From Achatina immaculata (Eukaryota > Mollusca > Gastropoda > Stylommatophora > Achatinidae), in the NCBI GenBank assembly GCA_009760885.1, contig CM019696.1:49592574-49656573 (forward strand): 64,000 bases of DNA. The letters run 5' to 3'. Shown here in pieces: positions 1 to 14,300 of this stretch (position 1 is the first letter of the stretch; each line of letters starts with the position of its first letter). The notes below the pieces were generated by a model. It did not search any database. It was not told the DNA's origin and saw nothing but the letters and a program-made list of their open reading frames with translations. A program made the translations under genes and the position numbers.

Positions 1-400
1 AAACAATTATCCCATTGTCTTCTTTCAAAACTGTTACAGACAGACCTGTTGTTGATGACAACTGTATCCTGGTAAAGTCTGTCAAACATGCAAATCTTGA
101 GGTCAACTGTCTCTCGCTCCACCCACACTGGTACATCTACTGCATTTGCGTGAACATGGACTGAAAGCTGGTGATATAAATAAAGAATATTACTAGATAA
201 CTCTCTTATAAAAAAAGTTCTTCTGGACAGCACTAAAGCAGGTGGATGTTAGCTGCTCATGGAAGCTGCTGTGCATTATTTTGTTGAGCAGGATCTTTCA
301 GCATTGATTTCATCAATCTCTCATTTAATCAGATTGTATTGAGGGTGGGGGAGGGAGAGGGGATGAAGATGCTGTCAGATCTGGCAGTCAATGAACCATA

Positions 401-780
401 GCTGACATGCTAGATTCAAAGTTGGTAAACCATACCTAACATGCTAGCATCAGTGTTCGTGAACCATAGCTGACATGCTAGATTCAAAGTTGGTGAACCA
501 TACCTAACATGCTAGCATCAGTGTTGGTGAACCATAGATGACATGCTAGATTCAAAGTTGGTGAACCATACCTAACATGCTAGCATCAGTGTTGGTGAAC
601 CATACCTAACAAGCTAGTATCAGTGTTGGTGAACCATAGCTGGCATGCTAGATTTAAAGTTGGTGAACCATAGCTGACATGCTAGATTCAAAGTTGGTGA
701 ACCATAGCTAACATGCTAGCATCAGTGTTGGTGAACCATACCTAACAAGCTAGTATCAGTGTTGGTGAACCATAGCTGAC
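401..780. repeat. 34-bp minisatellite, 11 units in two alternating types
   Basis: Each unit ends GTTGGTGAACCATA. Type 1 carries GCTGACATGCTAGATTCAAA and type 2 carries CCTAACATGCTAGCATCAGT. They mostly alternate, giving a 68-bp higher-order unit. A single related unit exists at 54.22-54.26 kb on the other strand. Confidence 0.93.
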
Positions 781-1480
781 CCTGTCCTACTTCTCCATTC
801 ATACCCCTAGTAACTTGTTTTGCCTGGCTACTGGGGCAGGGATGACTACAGTCCCCATGGAAGTGAAGCCTATTAAAGAAATACTGCTCTTTAGTTCCAC
901 TCATGGACTGAAAAAAAAAACAGCCACCAAAACTTGCTCCCAGTTCAACATGCTGCTGTGCCTTCACGGCACTGGCTGCAAAGAATATCAGCTGGCAGTT
1001 CTAGGGAGAAAGAAGAAGAAGGAATCACATTATTATACATTCGGCCCATCATTGCTTGCATCGAAACTTGTTCAGATGAAAATATGAAGAAAATATTTTG
1101 CTCATATCTATTCTAGATCATCAAGTGAAGAAAGGCTAAAGTAAATATGTTTGGAAATCTTGGAGAGTTTATAGGCTGTGCTGAATGAGAGAAGGAATGA
1201 ACCTCACTACTGACTGTCCTTGGCTTCCTCTTTTCAGATTATCTATAGGAGTTTATTAAAAAAACAAAGAAAAAAAACTTGGCATGTAATCTGCCATAAT
1301 CCTGTATGCTTATGTAATACAGTGTTCTATCATCACATTTTTCACTTATTGTGTATGTTCTGTAATAAATCTATAATACAATATTAATTTTACTTTTGAT
1401 CATTATGTATACACTGTCTTACAAGGGCCTAAAGGAAAATTCTCAGATTATGTCTAAATAAAAGGCTTACAGTATTTAAA
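781..1480. other. No recognised gene
   Basis: Intron or flanking sequence. Contains a poly-A/T run near 910 and a (AAAAAC)-rich stretch near 1260. Short open frames on both strands (722-1116) match nothing I know and lack splice-site support. Confidence 0.5.
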
Positions 1481-2190
1481 TTAGGTCACCATCACCCTTG
1501 AAACAGTCTTCTTTGGAGCACTTCTCAGTGATCCCAGCACTCCTCCTATAAATAATAAGTCCTTTTCTTCAAGACTGTCCAATGTCACCAGCAATGCCTC
1601 CTGGATGTCATCTGAAGTGTTGAAGTGGCGGTCCCTTAGCTTCAGTTTCATTTTTGGAAACAATGTGAAGTCACAGAGGGAGAGGGGGGGCTAGGTCAGG
1701 TGAATATGGAGGGTGTGGGACAACCGCCATGCTGTTTTCCACACAAAAAATTGTGTCCTTCCGAGGGATGTGTGAGCAGGCAAATCATCATGATGCAACA
1801 GCCAGTTGCATATGCACCAAAGTTCAAGTATTTTTTGCCTCACATCTTCTCTCAAGCACCATAGAACATTGCAGTAGAAGTAAGAATTCACCACAGGGCT
1901 GGCTGGAACAAATTCTAGGTGAACAATGACTTTGATATTGATAAAAATGATCATCATGCATTTCACTGCACTCTGCACTTGTCGTGCTTCTTTGATCTTA
2001 ATAACTGCAGACTCTTCAACAGCATACCACTCAGAGAACTGTGTTTGCTTTAAACAGTGGTCACCAAAGGCCTGACAAAGCAATTCTAGGACCCTGGTAA
2101 CAGTTTCCAAGCTTCATGCAAAATTTGATGCAAACACATTGCTCAAATTTGTCACCCATCATCAATATTGCAGCGGCCTTTGCCCAAGTT
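1481..2190 (-). mobile_element. Mariner transposase remnant with internal deletion
   Basis: The minus strand gives an N-terminal piece (MGDKFEQCVCIKFCMKLGN, then ...LCQAFGDHCLKQTQFSEWYA). It then jumps to the second half (a HHDDLPAHTSL motif, which is the second catalytic Asp region, and PPYSP). It ends with LRDRHFNTSDDIQ. Frameshifts separate the pieces. The segment holding the first catalytic Asp seems to be missing. Nonfunctional. Confidence 0.78.
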
Positions 2191-2533
2191 CATGTAATCA
2201 TATGTTAAAACTGAAGATATGTAGGCAACGTTATGTCACTTGACCCACTGAGTCAGCACACATGGGAGCCTAGAACTACAGATTTTCACTTGAATAGAAC
2301 AAACGCTTACATAATGACAATTACTGTCCAGGAACTTTAAAAAAAAACCTTTGTATACTAAACTGTTGCTGAATATTTGTGAGTGATTTAAAGTACGAAA
2401 GTCACAAGATAAAGGGCAAAAATTTCAGAAGTGTCCAGTTCTTCATCTTTTGTTAATGAAGTTTGCCCTTTCATTTGTTCTCTCTCACATGTACACATAC
2501 GACACAAAAGCCACACAAAAAAATGTCACGTAC

Positions 2534-2730
2534 CGCTTGACTTAAAGGATCAGAAAACGAAACAATGAAATCTGCATCAACCGGTCCTGGAATTGTCGGC
2601 TTCCAAATAATCTCAAGAAGGACAGAACTGTATGGACCTATTTCCCCTGCAGTAATTGGACCAACCCTCATTCCATCAAGAGATGCAAGTTCCTCGGCCT
2701 CACTTATTACCATGTCAGGTGGGAGACCAG
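2534..2730 (-). CDS. CFAP74: CFAP74 coding exon 23 (start of next ASH module)
   Basis: 197 nt, phase 1 in and phase 0 out, acceptor ctttag and donor gtacgt. It encodes [20 protein letters not shown], then [20 protein letters not shown] and a PG-V-A-F-VSFSDP strand. It is the last exon in the window, and no further exon is recognisable in 1-2533. Confidence 0.86.
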
Positions 2731-5700
2731 CTAAAGAAAAAAACTCAAATGAGCAGCCAGTGAAAAAACTATGTTCCAAATTTCTGCAAAATGTCTTTGT
2801 CTGGCACCTCATCATCATCATGAGGTATGAATGGTATGTCTCTCCAATCTCATTTTTTAAACTTTATTTCCAATTTCCTTTCATGCCAGGATTAACCTGT
2901 AATGTAAATTTCCTCTACTTCTTTTCCATAACCATTTTTTTTTTTTGTCCTTCAGGAACAGAAGTTCTGCCATTAATTTTTTTACTTCCATCATCTGGAT
3001 GACACATCAAGCATTTTCTCAAGATAATGGCTCACAGAAACTACCTCACTTCTCAGATGGGGGAAAGATATGAAGGGAGAAAACTTCTGGCAAAAATTTT
3101 CAGAAAAAAACTTGTCTCACATGAAAAAAAAAGAATGTCATTAAAAAAAAAGAGTTATCTTTCTCAAAGGTGCATCATTCAACATGGAGAAATGATGAAC
3201 TAGGTTCTTCTAATATTCTATAGTATAGTACCTTTCTTGTGCTTTTTTAAACACTTCTTATACTATTATATCTTTTTTATTATTCCTTTTTCATGGCTTT
3301 CTTTGACTCTTCTTAAACTCTTATACCTTTTTTATTGCTTTTGTCACTCTCTTTGATACTTCTAATATGATATAGTACCTTAGTCACTGCTTTCACAGAA
3401 AGCTTGGTATTTGACACTCCTACATACTACAGTACCTCCTTCACTGCTTCTGTCCAACTCTTTCACTTCAACAGCCTCACTAGTACTTTCACAAAATGAC
3501 AAGCCTTGGTCTTCTTCCGCAAATAGTCTTTCTGCTTCTATCACACTGACTGTTGGCTGCTTCTCTTCACTCTCTTCTTCTAAGAATAGGAAAAAAACAA
3601 TTTTTTTTTGGTTAAAAGTTAGGCATTTATAAAAATTTTTCTGAGATTTTAACAAGTTTTATTACGCTGCAAAAGTGAAGCATATAAAATGTTTCACTCA
3701 CTCAACAGGGTTTGTGTCAATAGCCATTGGCTAACTCCTGTCTTCTCATGATGAATCTCAATAAATTTGATTACCTCTCCTCTATGGTTTTAATTAAGAT
3801 AAGTTCTTCATTTTTGTTGTTGTTGTTGTTGTTGTCTCGTTGTGCATTTAATCCTCGAAAAAGGCTCACGCTGAAATATCGGATGTTGTATGTTTTTCAT
3901 TTATACATTCTCATACTTTCTATTTGTTTTTTCTCACTTTACTCACACCCTCTCTCACTTTGTAAAACTACACCATACACCTCTATCTACCTTTATTATT
4001 TACACAGGGAAGTGAAGACAGACACTACAACATGCTTCTCAATATGATTTGGTGCCTTCAGTATAAAGTTTTAGTCTAATCACTGGCTCCGCCATGGCGT
4101 AAGAGAACACAGTGTGGAATGGTTAGACACCTAGAGGAAAAAAATCAAAGGCAAAGCACCTTTAGATGTGAAAGAAAAAAAAAACTAAAACAGGAGAATT
4201 ACCAGGAACTTTAACCACGGACTCGGGTAGGACAGGCTGCCATCTAGAAAATGCGTCTAAAAAAAAAATTTGGTACCTGCGGGAATTCTAAGGGAAGGAA
4301 TTTCTATGTCATGACCTCATTCCCTTTCCAGGTCACAATTTTCAATCAGACAGGCATTGATGGTTCGCTATCAGCCTCCTTATTTGGATGCAAGACAGTG
4401 AAGTTTATAAATGTGTTGTTCACTCATGGATAGACAGCTGCTCACCCTACCAGAGCCTCTGGCCTGAAGGCCAGTAAAGGTAATTTTTTTTGTATCTTCT
4501 GTTTTAATTGTTTTCTGACGCCATTCACCCAACTTTTTAGACAAACCATGTAGAACGCTAAAGCAGCTTGGCCGGTAGGAAATCTAAATTACTTCTTGAG
4601 CACATTAACACCAACCTTCTCCAGGTTTTTTCTTGATCTCTGAAGGAGTGCTGAAGATAGACTTTGATCTGGTTTCCTTTGTTACATCTGAACCAATAGC
4701 ATGCGCTGATTCAGCAGCCTGCCAGGAATGTATTAGTTGTAAATTTTCATAACTGTAAAGGCAACAGTGACTAGGACTGATAATATAACAACAGAAGGAG
4801 ATGGGAATAAAAATAATAACCAAGTTACTGAATGACATTTACAACAGTGGTTATATGCCCAGTGACCTGCTTAAAGCCACGTTTATAGCACCACCAAAGA
4901 AATCAGGTGCAAAGGAATGTGATGACCACCGGACTATCAGCATCTCATGTCGCATAACAAAGCTGCTTCCGAAAATCATTATGAGAAGAACAAGGAAAAA
5001 GATAAAAATGGAAATAGCAGATGAACAGTTTGGATTTGTTGAAGGAAAGGGAACACACAATGCCATTTATGCTTTACGAACACTAACAGAAAGAGCTTTA
5101 GAAGTACAGAAAGATCTCTACTTATGCTTCATTGATTACACCAAGGCATTCGACAAGGTGAAACATAATGAAATTATTAAAATGCCTGAAGACATCAACA
5201 TAGATGGCAAAGACCTGAGCATTGTAAAACATCTATACTGGCAGCAAGAAGCAGCAGTTCGAGTTGAAAATAGAACTGGAAAATATCAACCTATAAAACA
5301 AGGGGTGCGACAAGGATGTGTACTATCTCCAGACCTTTTTTCTCTGTATAGCGAGAATATTCTAAGAATGATCATCACAGAACCAGGCATAAAAATTGGA
5401 AGATACAATATTAACAACCTCGGTATGCTGACGACACAGTACTGATAGCTGAGAACCAACAAGACATGCAAAATTTCTTGGATAAAGTCGCCAAAGAAAG
5501 TGAACAGAAAGGCCTTACTTTGAACATCAAAAAGACAGAGACTATGGTTATATCTAAGAAAGAAAATCCACCAACATGTAGTATGAAATTAAACGGAACT
5601 ATTCTAAAGCAGGTGCAGAAATTTAAATACCTTGGAGAAGTAATAACTTCAGATAGGAAATGTAGAACAGAAATTAGGAACAGAACAGGCCAAGCAAAGA

Positions 5701-8011
5701 CTGCATTTCAGAAAATGAGAAACATATTATCCAACACATCCTTATCAATGAATGTTAGAAAACAAGTCCTAAAATGCTATATTGAACCTATCTTTATGGA
5801 ACTGAATCATGGACAATAGGCAAGTCTGCACAAAAATCATTGGAAGCAGCAGAAATGTGGTTTATTAGAAGAATGTTGCGAATCCCCTGGACAGCAAAAA
5901 TAACTAATGAAGAATGTATGAGAAGAGCTGGAGAGACAAAAAATCTGGTAAAAAAATATAAGAGAGAAATAATAAACTTTCATAGAACATGCAATGAGAA
6001 GAGGGGGCATTGAAAATATTATAACAACAGGAAAAACAGAAGGAAGAAGATCAAGAGGAAGACCAAGAGAAATGATACTGGACAATCTGATGGGATGGTG
6101 TGAGAGGAGGTCACCAACTGAGCTGATGGCCTGCATGAAGGATTGTGTACTCTGGAGAAGCATAATAGCCAACGCCAGTCAGCACGACACCTGATGATGA
6201 TGATGAAAGGCAATAGCTACAACATGGATCCACAAGTGATGTAACAGGTGAACCCATTTTAAAAAAAAATAGCTTGCATACTTTCAACACACTCAGAATA
6301 ATGAATATTATGATAGTCTTAGCATTAATAAATGTCCGTAGCCTGACATGTGAACCAATGTAAAGCTGGAACACACCCTCATTTACACTGCATCTTGGGC
6401 TAAGAAAATGTTTACCAGTTGTTTGCCTGACATTCCAGAAAAAAATTTCATGCCTCTAATAAACAATCATATCTATATATATATATATATGATTGTTTAT
6501 TAGAGGCATGAAATTTTTATATATATATATATATATATCCTTCCCATGCCATTAAACGTCACATAGGGCCCATTTGGTAGTTCGCCAAGATGTCCTGTCT
6601 TTGGTGAGTTTTTCATTCTCATCAAGGGATGTTATGCCCACTGAATTGCTTCTCTTAACAATGTTCTCTTTAGAGTTTCACATAGTCAACCTCTTTATCT
6701 TCAGCCTGTTGTGTTCCATTCGAAATTTTGTTTGGGGATTCTCTGATTGTTTCTTCTCATCACATGACTGACATATGTCCACCTTCTTTTTCTGATCAAC
6801 CATGAGACAGGTTGTTGTTTGCTCATCTGTCTGATCTCTACGTTGTTCTTGAATTCATTCCACTTTATACCGTGTATTTTCCTTAGGCATTTGTTTTCAA
6901 AAGAGTCTAATTTCTTGTCTATTTCTTTAGTTGTTTTCCAGCTTTCACATGCATAAATGAGGGTGGATGTTACATTTGAACTGAATAATCTTAACTTGGT
7001 TTTTGTGCTTATAACTTTTGAATGCCATATGTCCTCAAGATTCTTGAAGGTCAATGTTGCTTTGACAATTCGAATTCTAACTTCTTTTCTGGTGTCACTA
7101 CTGTGGTCTATATAACTGCCAAGATATGCAAAATGGTTTACTTCTCCAACAGCTGTTCCTTCTGCCTATATTTGTCCTTCATTGTTAATAAGAACCTTTA
7201 TTATTTTTGTTTTATCCTTGTTAATTTCAAGTCCTATTTTACTTGCCATTGAAGACAGGGTATCTGTTTTTACTTGCATTGATTTCATATTGTCGCTGAT
7301 AAGACAAAATCAAAATCTTCCAGTTGGGTCTCACGTACCCAATCAATGCCCGTTTTATCTTTGTAACATTTTTTTCATTATGAAGTCTATGGCAATTTAA
7401 AAAAACAAGGGATATAATACACATCCTTGTTTCACGCCTGTTTCAATCTGCAACCATTTACTCATATATATATATATATATATTGGATAAATACAGGGAA
7501 TGGAAAAGGATGTTAAACCTAGAATAACCAAGGCCAGGACAGCATTTATCCAACTTAACAAAATATGGTCATCTAAGAACATCAAAACAAGAACCAAACT
7601 TAGGCTTTTCAATACAAACATAAAGACTGTCCTACTATATGGTTCAGAGACATAGGTTATGACCAAGACAATACAACAGAGGATACAAATATTCATGAAC
7701 TACTGCATGAGGAGGATTTTAAACATTAAATGGCAGGACAAGATCAGGAATGAGGAGGTCTGAGAAAAGGCAGGACAAGAACCTATGAACCTATAAATCA
7801 AGTCTAGGAAGTGGAAGTGGATTGTCCACACTCTGAGGAAACCCGACACCAACATAGGAAGACAGGAACTGACATGGAATCCTCAAGGAAATAGAAAACG
7901 AGGAAGACCTAGACTTACTTGAAGAAGAGAAATTATGACAGTGCTCAGAGACAAGGGATACACATGGAAGGAAGCAGAGAATAAATCCAAGAACAAGGAT
8001 GACTGGAGACC

Positions 8012-8073
<62 letters not shown>

Positions 8074-8306
8074 TATATATAAAACATGTTTTATAAATAT
8101 CACATATTAAATATGTGTAGTTGATGCTTTGATGTTGTGGAAACAGATTATGTTGACTGTGCCATGTTGGGAGTGTGAGAGTACAAATAAACTATTCAGT
8201 AATTACATGTTCTGAGGAAATGGCAGAGACAAGACAATGAGGTAGACCAAAGGGAGAGAGGTGAAGAGAAAACAAAGAAGACAACCTGCAAGAACTCTAA
8301 TGATGT

Positions 8307-8363
<57 letters not shown>

Positions 8364-11300
8364 ATAAACAGTTCAGAGACAAACTTTATCTGAAAAAACC
8401 AAACATAATGTCTTGGAAAGATAAAAAAGTAGAACAAGTTCTTTTTTTTAATGGTGATTTTGAAAAGAAAAAGCTAACACAAATTTCAGTTAAACAAACA
8501 ATAATAAACAAACTTGTCAATACATCAATTCATAGCATGCAAAACTATTTTATATGTAAACCTCATAAAAGTATAAGTGCCAGGTTGTCAATTATGCAAC
8601 AAAATCATATTTCTGGATGGTCTCATATTTCTGGATGGTCTCATATTTCTGGATGATACTGAGGCAAGGACACTAAATGATAGATCACCTATGAATATGC
8701 CAAACTTGAGTTAAATTCTGTGTACCAAATTAAAGTTCATTGTAAATATTACCTTTTACTTTTGAAAAAATATATATACAAAATATTTTGAAGAAGGGTT
8801 TAAAGACATCGTTGGACTCTAAAGATAAAACACAGATGTCTCTTCCTAACAAATAAATACAAGTAAACAAATGTTTTTTCAACTTGTCAAGATAACATTT
8901 TACAGGTTAAAAAGGAAAAAAAAAAGTGTGCAATCATGGCACAAACCAAAGTATGATCCCCACAAAAAATTTTCCAACTCAAAGAGGAGAAGCTTTCAAC
9001 AAAACAATAACCAGATTTATTTTTAAAATGCCTTAGAGCAGGTATTCCAAACTGCAAGGTTTTGTCTTCTTTAGTGCAAACATAGTGACTTTCTAAAAAA
9101 ATAGCCTAGACCTAATTTATGATTGGGCAGTGTTCTAATAAATCAATCTTAAATTGAGAACATTAAGTCTCAGCACAATTAATAAAACTATACTTTTGAA
9201 TGATTGCCCTAATGCAGTTGTTCTTTATATGTTTTGGCAGCTGCAGTATCATATGCCTGTGATACCTGGACACTTAACAAAACAGCTGAGAAACACATAA
9301 ATGCCTTTGAATGTAATTGCTACAGAAGAGTTCCTCAAATATCTTGGACACAAAAAAGAACAAATATATCCAAACTACAAGAATTTAATACTGAAGAAGG
9401 CTGGCTAGTAAAGAGGATTAAAGAGAGAAAACTTAAATATTTTGGACACATTAAATGTCATGATAATCTAGAAGGGTACATAATGGGAAAAAGAAAGATA
9501 AGAAGACCAAGGTGAAGATGGCTGCAAGACATGGTTGATGATCTGCAAATGGATGCATCAGCAGCAAGCCACCTTGCTCACAACCAAGAAGCCTACAGGA
9601 GTGCTGTTAGGGAGGCAAAGTTCCGCAAGGGACATGCAAATAAATGAATGAATGAATATCAGCACTCACCACCTCATCACAAACCTTTACACTGCGAAAA
9701 TTATGACGCTTTATAGACCACTGAAAGAAACCATGACTTGTCATAAACTTTTGCATGTAGGAGATGATGTCACAGCTCATTCTTTCAATGTAACAAAGAC
9801 TTCTGGCCTTCATCTGTATTGCTAATAGGCCAAGTTGTATCCATTCTAATAAACTTATTGCTAAGATTGAATAATCATAAATGATCATTAAACTGAGGAC
9901 CAGCCGTATTTTCATTATGTTGAGAACAGTAAGATGTAAGACAGAATGAAAGTAACCATCTTTTCATACCATATACTTCTTGAGTCCCTCATATATTATG
10001 TGTTGTGTGATAAGAACTAGTGAATCATATTTTATTCACTTCCTGGTGTTTCTAATTAGGTTAGTTGTTTTCTCTTTCTGAGTGCTTGGAAAGCCATTTC
10101 AGATATTTTTTCTCTTGGATCTTCTTCCATTTTATTTTCTAATTGAATTTTCCTGTGATTGCCAGGTTTTCTCATTTTTGTCTTCGTATGGCTTGCCAAA
10201 AGAATTCTGACTGTCATTTCTGTGTTACATAACCTCTCAGAGAACTTCATATGTTTTTTTCTGGCTGTCTGGCACATATGAGCATGCCGTATCTTCCTCT
10301 TGAAACTTCTTGACATGCAAATGATCAACCACTCCGTTAATGGTCACTTTCATTGTATCTTACATCTTACATCTTTCCCATGCCATTAAACGTCACATAA
10401 AGCTCGCACTGTAGTTCATCAATTTTTTTCCCTGTTTTTGGCGAGTTTTTTAACCTCATCAAGAGACCATATATCCACTAATTTGCCTCTCTCAACAATG
10501 TTCTCTTTTGATTTTTCATAATTGATCTCTTTGTCCTGTTATGTCCCATTTGATATTTTGGGATTTTCTGTTTCTTCTCATCACATGGCCAATATATGTC
10601 CATCACCCTTGTATTTGATTGCTGATGAGACAAGTTCTTGTATGCTCTCTGTGCTGGTCTTGAATTCACTCCATTGTAAACACAGAATTTTCCTTAGACA
10701 TTTATTTTCAAATGCATCTCATTTGTTTTCTATTTTTTTATATTTGTTATCCAACTTTTGCACTTTTGTTCTTTATCAGATGTATATTCACTTAAAACAT
10801 TACCATAAAACTGAACAATTTTAAGCAAAAAAAAATATCAGCTGATTTCTGCCTTTCTTTCTTTTTCTTTTTCCACATCCCCATTTACAGCTGCCATTTC
10901 CAAATCTTTGATTTTGTTTTTTCCTCTCCTTTTTTCTTCTTTTTCTGTACATTCATTTGTACTTCATTTTTCACTGTCATTTATTTCCCCTTACATTCAC
11001 TTTCAGTGTTTCTCATTCCTGCCCTGTTTTGCTTAATAAGGGCTGTGGACTCATATAATTCCTGCGCCACCTCCACAAAGAAAGTTGGCTTTAAAGGATC
11101 TCCAACTTTCTCTGTCCATCGCTCTTACAGTCAACCCAGTTAAAACTAAAAAAAATCAACTAATGTTCATCTCTTGATGTTGTCCACCCAGATTTATCAT
11201 CATCATTAACATCCAACTGCTTTCTTTTTTTCTTCAGCTTTTCCCTCAGCTCTGGTTTTTGTTATAGTATTGCGCCTCTTGGTATGGAAGGGTACATAAT

Positions 11301-14300
11301 GGGAAAAAGAAAAAGAGGAAGACCAAAATGAAGATGGCTGCAAGACATCGTTGACGATCTGCAAATGGACGCATCAGCAGCAGGCCATCTTGCTCACAAT
11401 TGAGAGGCCTACAGAGTGCTGTTTGGGAGGCAAAGTTCCACAAGGGACATGCAAATGAATGAATGAATGAATGGTATGGACAAAATATTTTTTAAAAAAT
11501 TTTCTTCTTACGTCTTTCATTATTTCTCATTTCAATTTCAGATGCTCTGGCATTTCTTTCTTTTCTTCTCTGTCTATGAAATATGTCCCATTCTCCTGTA
11601 TATCCACAGATTCACACTAATGAAGTTAGCTACCTTCTCTGTGAAGCTGCACAATGAGTCATGGACAAAGCCATCCATTTCCTTTATTCTAGCAATTTAA
11701 TTCTCCCCCCCTCAAAAAAAAAAAAAAACATTAATCATACATCTAGTAAGCAATAATGCCAACATATTAAACTTTTTGTTTTAACTGCCGTACACCACAA
11801 AATTTTCATTAGGAAATAAAACGGCAGAAATATTTATGTGCAAGAAACATATAGAGAAAATCAAAGAATTATTTATCTTATTTTCTTAACTGTGACAGAA
11901 AAAAAAAACAGAAAGGAGTCCCATTTGCCTCATCTCTTTTTCTCTCTCTGTTAAAATTATGCATTAACTGAACAAAACAGAACTGTCTTTTCTTGCCCAG
12001 TGCTAAATTACTTGCAGTGTGGGATACCTGCTACTTTATTTTCGGTAACTGATACCTACTATTTTTAATTCGGTATCTTGAACTTCTGGTATTTCATTTT
12101 CTGTGGGTACATTATACTCCTCTGCAGCCAAATTATCATCAGCCACAGTCTGAGTTTGGCTCTGGACTGCTGGATCTAAGGATTCAGCTTCTAACGGGAT
12201 TTTCATAGTTTCCATTTCTAGTTGAGGTTCTTGCATCTAACATAAACATTAGCACAAGTTTGTTGCATCTAACATTAGCACAAGTTTCTTGCATCTAACA
12301 CAAACATTAGCACAAGTTTCTTGCACATCTAACATTAGCACAAGTTCCTTGCACATCTAATACAAAATTAACATGAATTTCTTCTAACACTAGACATTAA
12401 CATAAGTTTATTCCATCTAACACAAACATTAACATAAATTTCTTCCATCTAGCAACACAAAACATGAACAAAGACAAAGTGGATCAACTTTTGACAATGT
12501 TCATGTTAACACCACTGGTCCTGGAACGACCATACACCTCCATTGAAAATTAGAAATAACAGTCCTCGTAGATAAATATTTCTTTATTTTAAACTCTAGG
12601 AAATCTAGGAACAGTATGTCTAAGTTGCGAAATGGTTACAGTACTCCTCTCTCCTAGCAATGGTTGATGGCTGAAAACACCTCAGTCACCTGGCCATACA
12701 AATGGGTACCTGGTTCATTTTGGAACTAGGGAAGGAAAAGTGACCAGGCATAAGGTAGATCACATCACTTTCTGGTGACAGGTCAAGAAAAATGTAACTA
12801 CTAAAACCATGTTCCCCTAAGGGCCTCTAAGGCTAGATTCTTGATGAAGAGGCAGTTGGCAACTAAGGAAAGGAATTACCACTGTAAAAGAATGTAGAAT
12901 GATGAAACTCCTTTCTAGAAGATAATTTAATATGCAGGAGAGGATTCAGGGATGTGGCAGCCTGGGTTGGAAAAGTAGGATTTGGACCTGGAATGTTGAG
13001 ACCACTGCTCTAAAACATAACAGAGCTACCTTCACCTGCAGGAAGAGGATTTTCCAAGAAAAAGCAATGAGAAAAAAAATAATAATTTGAAAGCATTAAA
13101 GGAATTCAGTCAATATTCATAGAATATTTCCACCACATCCACCCTTCCCCTACAGGCCAGGCATGTGTAGGTCACTGGTTTTGTTTTTTTTTCATCCTTT
13201 TTATTCTTTTTCTGAAATCAGACCATCAATTTTCATCAAACTATGGATTTAGATTCCTCAAGGGATCTTAGCTACACTTGCACTGATACTGACACTGCAC
13301 AAACTGTCTCAGCTGGTTTCCCAGTGTTCATTAGGACATCACGTAAATATATCAATGCATAAGGAATGGCCTCTGAAGACTTCACCTGAAATTATTTAAT
13401 GCAGCCAAACACACACTTCCTGCAAATATTACATGAATGCACCCTTAAATGTAGATCAAGGATATCACATGAAAAAATCTGCACAAAAAAATACATGTTC
13501 CAAGAGATGACACATTAACCTACCCATGCATATAATATGTGAAGCTTGTCAAATTCATAAGCATAAAAATAATGTTACAGCAAATAATGGCAGGGAGAAC
13601 ACACACACACACAAATCATACACAGCTTCAGTCATGATAAAAGAAGCTAAACTTTGTGCTTTCCTCAACTTTATTAGCAAGACATGAAAAATTGATCTGA
13701 CATGAAGCTGCATACTGTAGTAAGATAGTGAATATAAGCATAAATGCACATATCAAGAAAATTATATTTATAGATCACATTCAATGCTGTCAAGCAGCAA
13801 AATGACAGGGGTTTAATTTTTCAAGAACTCAGCATCTAAATATAGTAGAAACTCTCAGCCTCATTGCATCTGTTCCATAATGTAGGTATCAGGTGTACAT
13901 TTGCAACTGGACTGACTCGAGAACACTGGAAGCATAGATAGATCCCAGTCTCTCTGTCTTTAGTACCCAACTCCTAACTGCTGCTGTAGTTTGTAAACAT
14001 TATAAGTGGAATGAGAAGCATTTTCCTCATCACTTTGTCAAGAGCATTTGATTAGAAAAAAAAAAACAAGGGAAAAAAAAAAAACTTGAGTTCACTCACC
14101 ATCTCCTGTTCAGAAGATTGTGCTGTCAATTCTTTAGATTGAACCCCAGTGTCCTTGGAAAAAGTGAACTTGGTGCCAAGAGCTCCTCGGTTTGTGAGCA
14201 AGAAGGACCTTTTATGTGACTCTCCTATCACAGAGGTGCCAAAGTCAATGCTGCATGTGTCCAGGGTTAGCTGTGAATTGGAAGAATTGGAAGCATTAGG

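Noticed and set aside
722..967. Possible further CFAP74 exon downstream of exon 23
   Set aside because: An acceptor-like TTTGCAG at about 984 exists, but the frame holds a poly-phenylalanine run and does not continue the ASH module. No suitable donor was found.
4251..4433. Plus-strand open frame [20 protein letters not shown]
   Set aside because: It looks protein-like but opposes the host gene, is short, and has no supporting splice structure.
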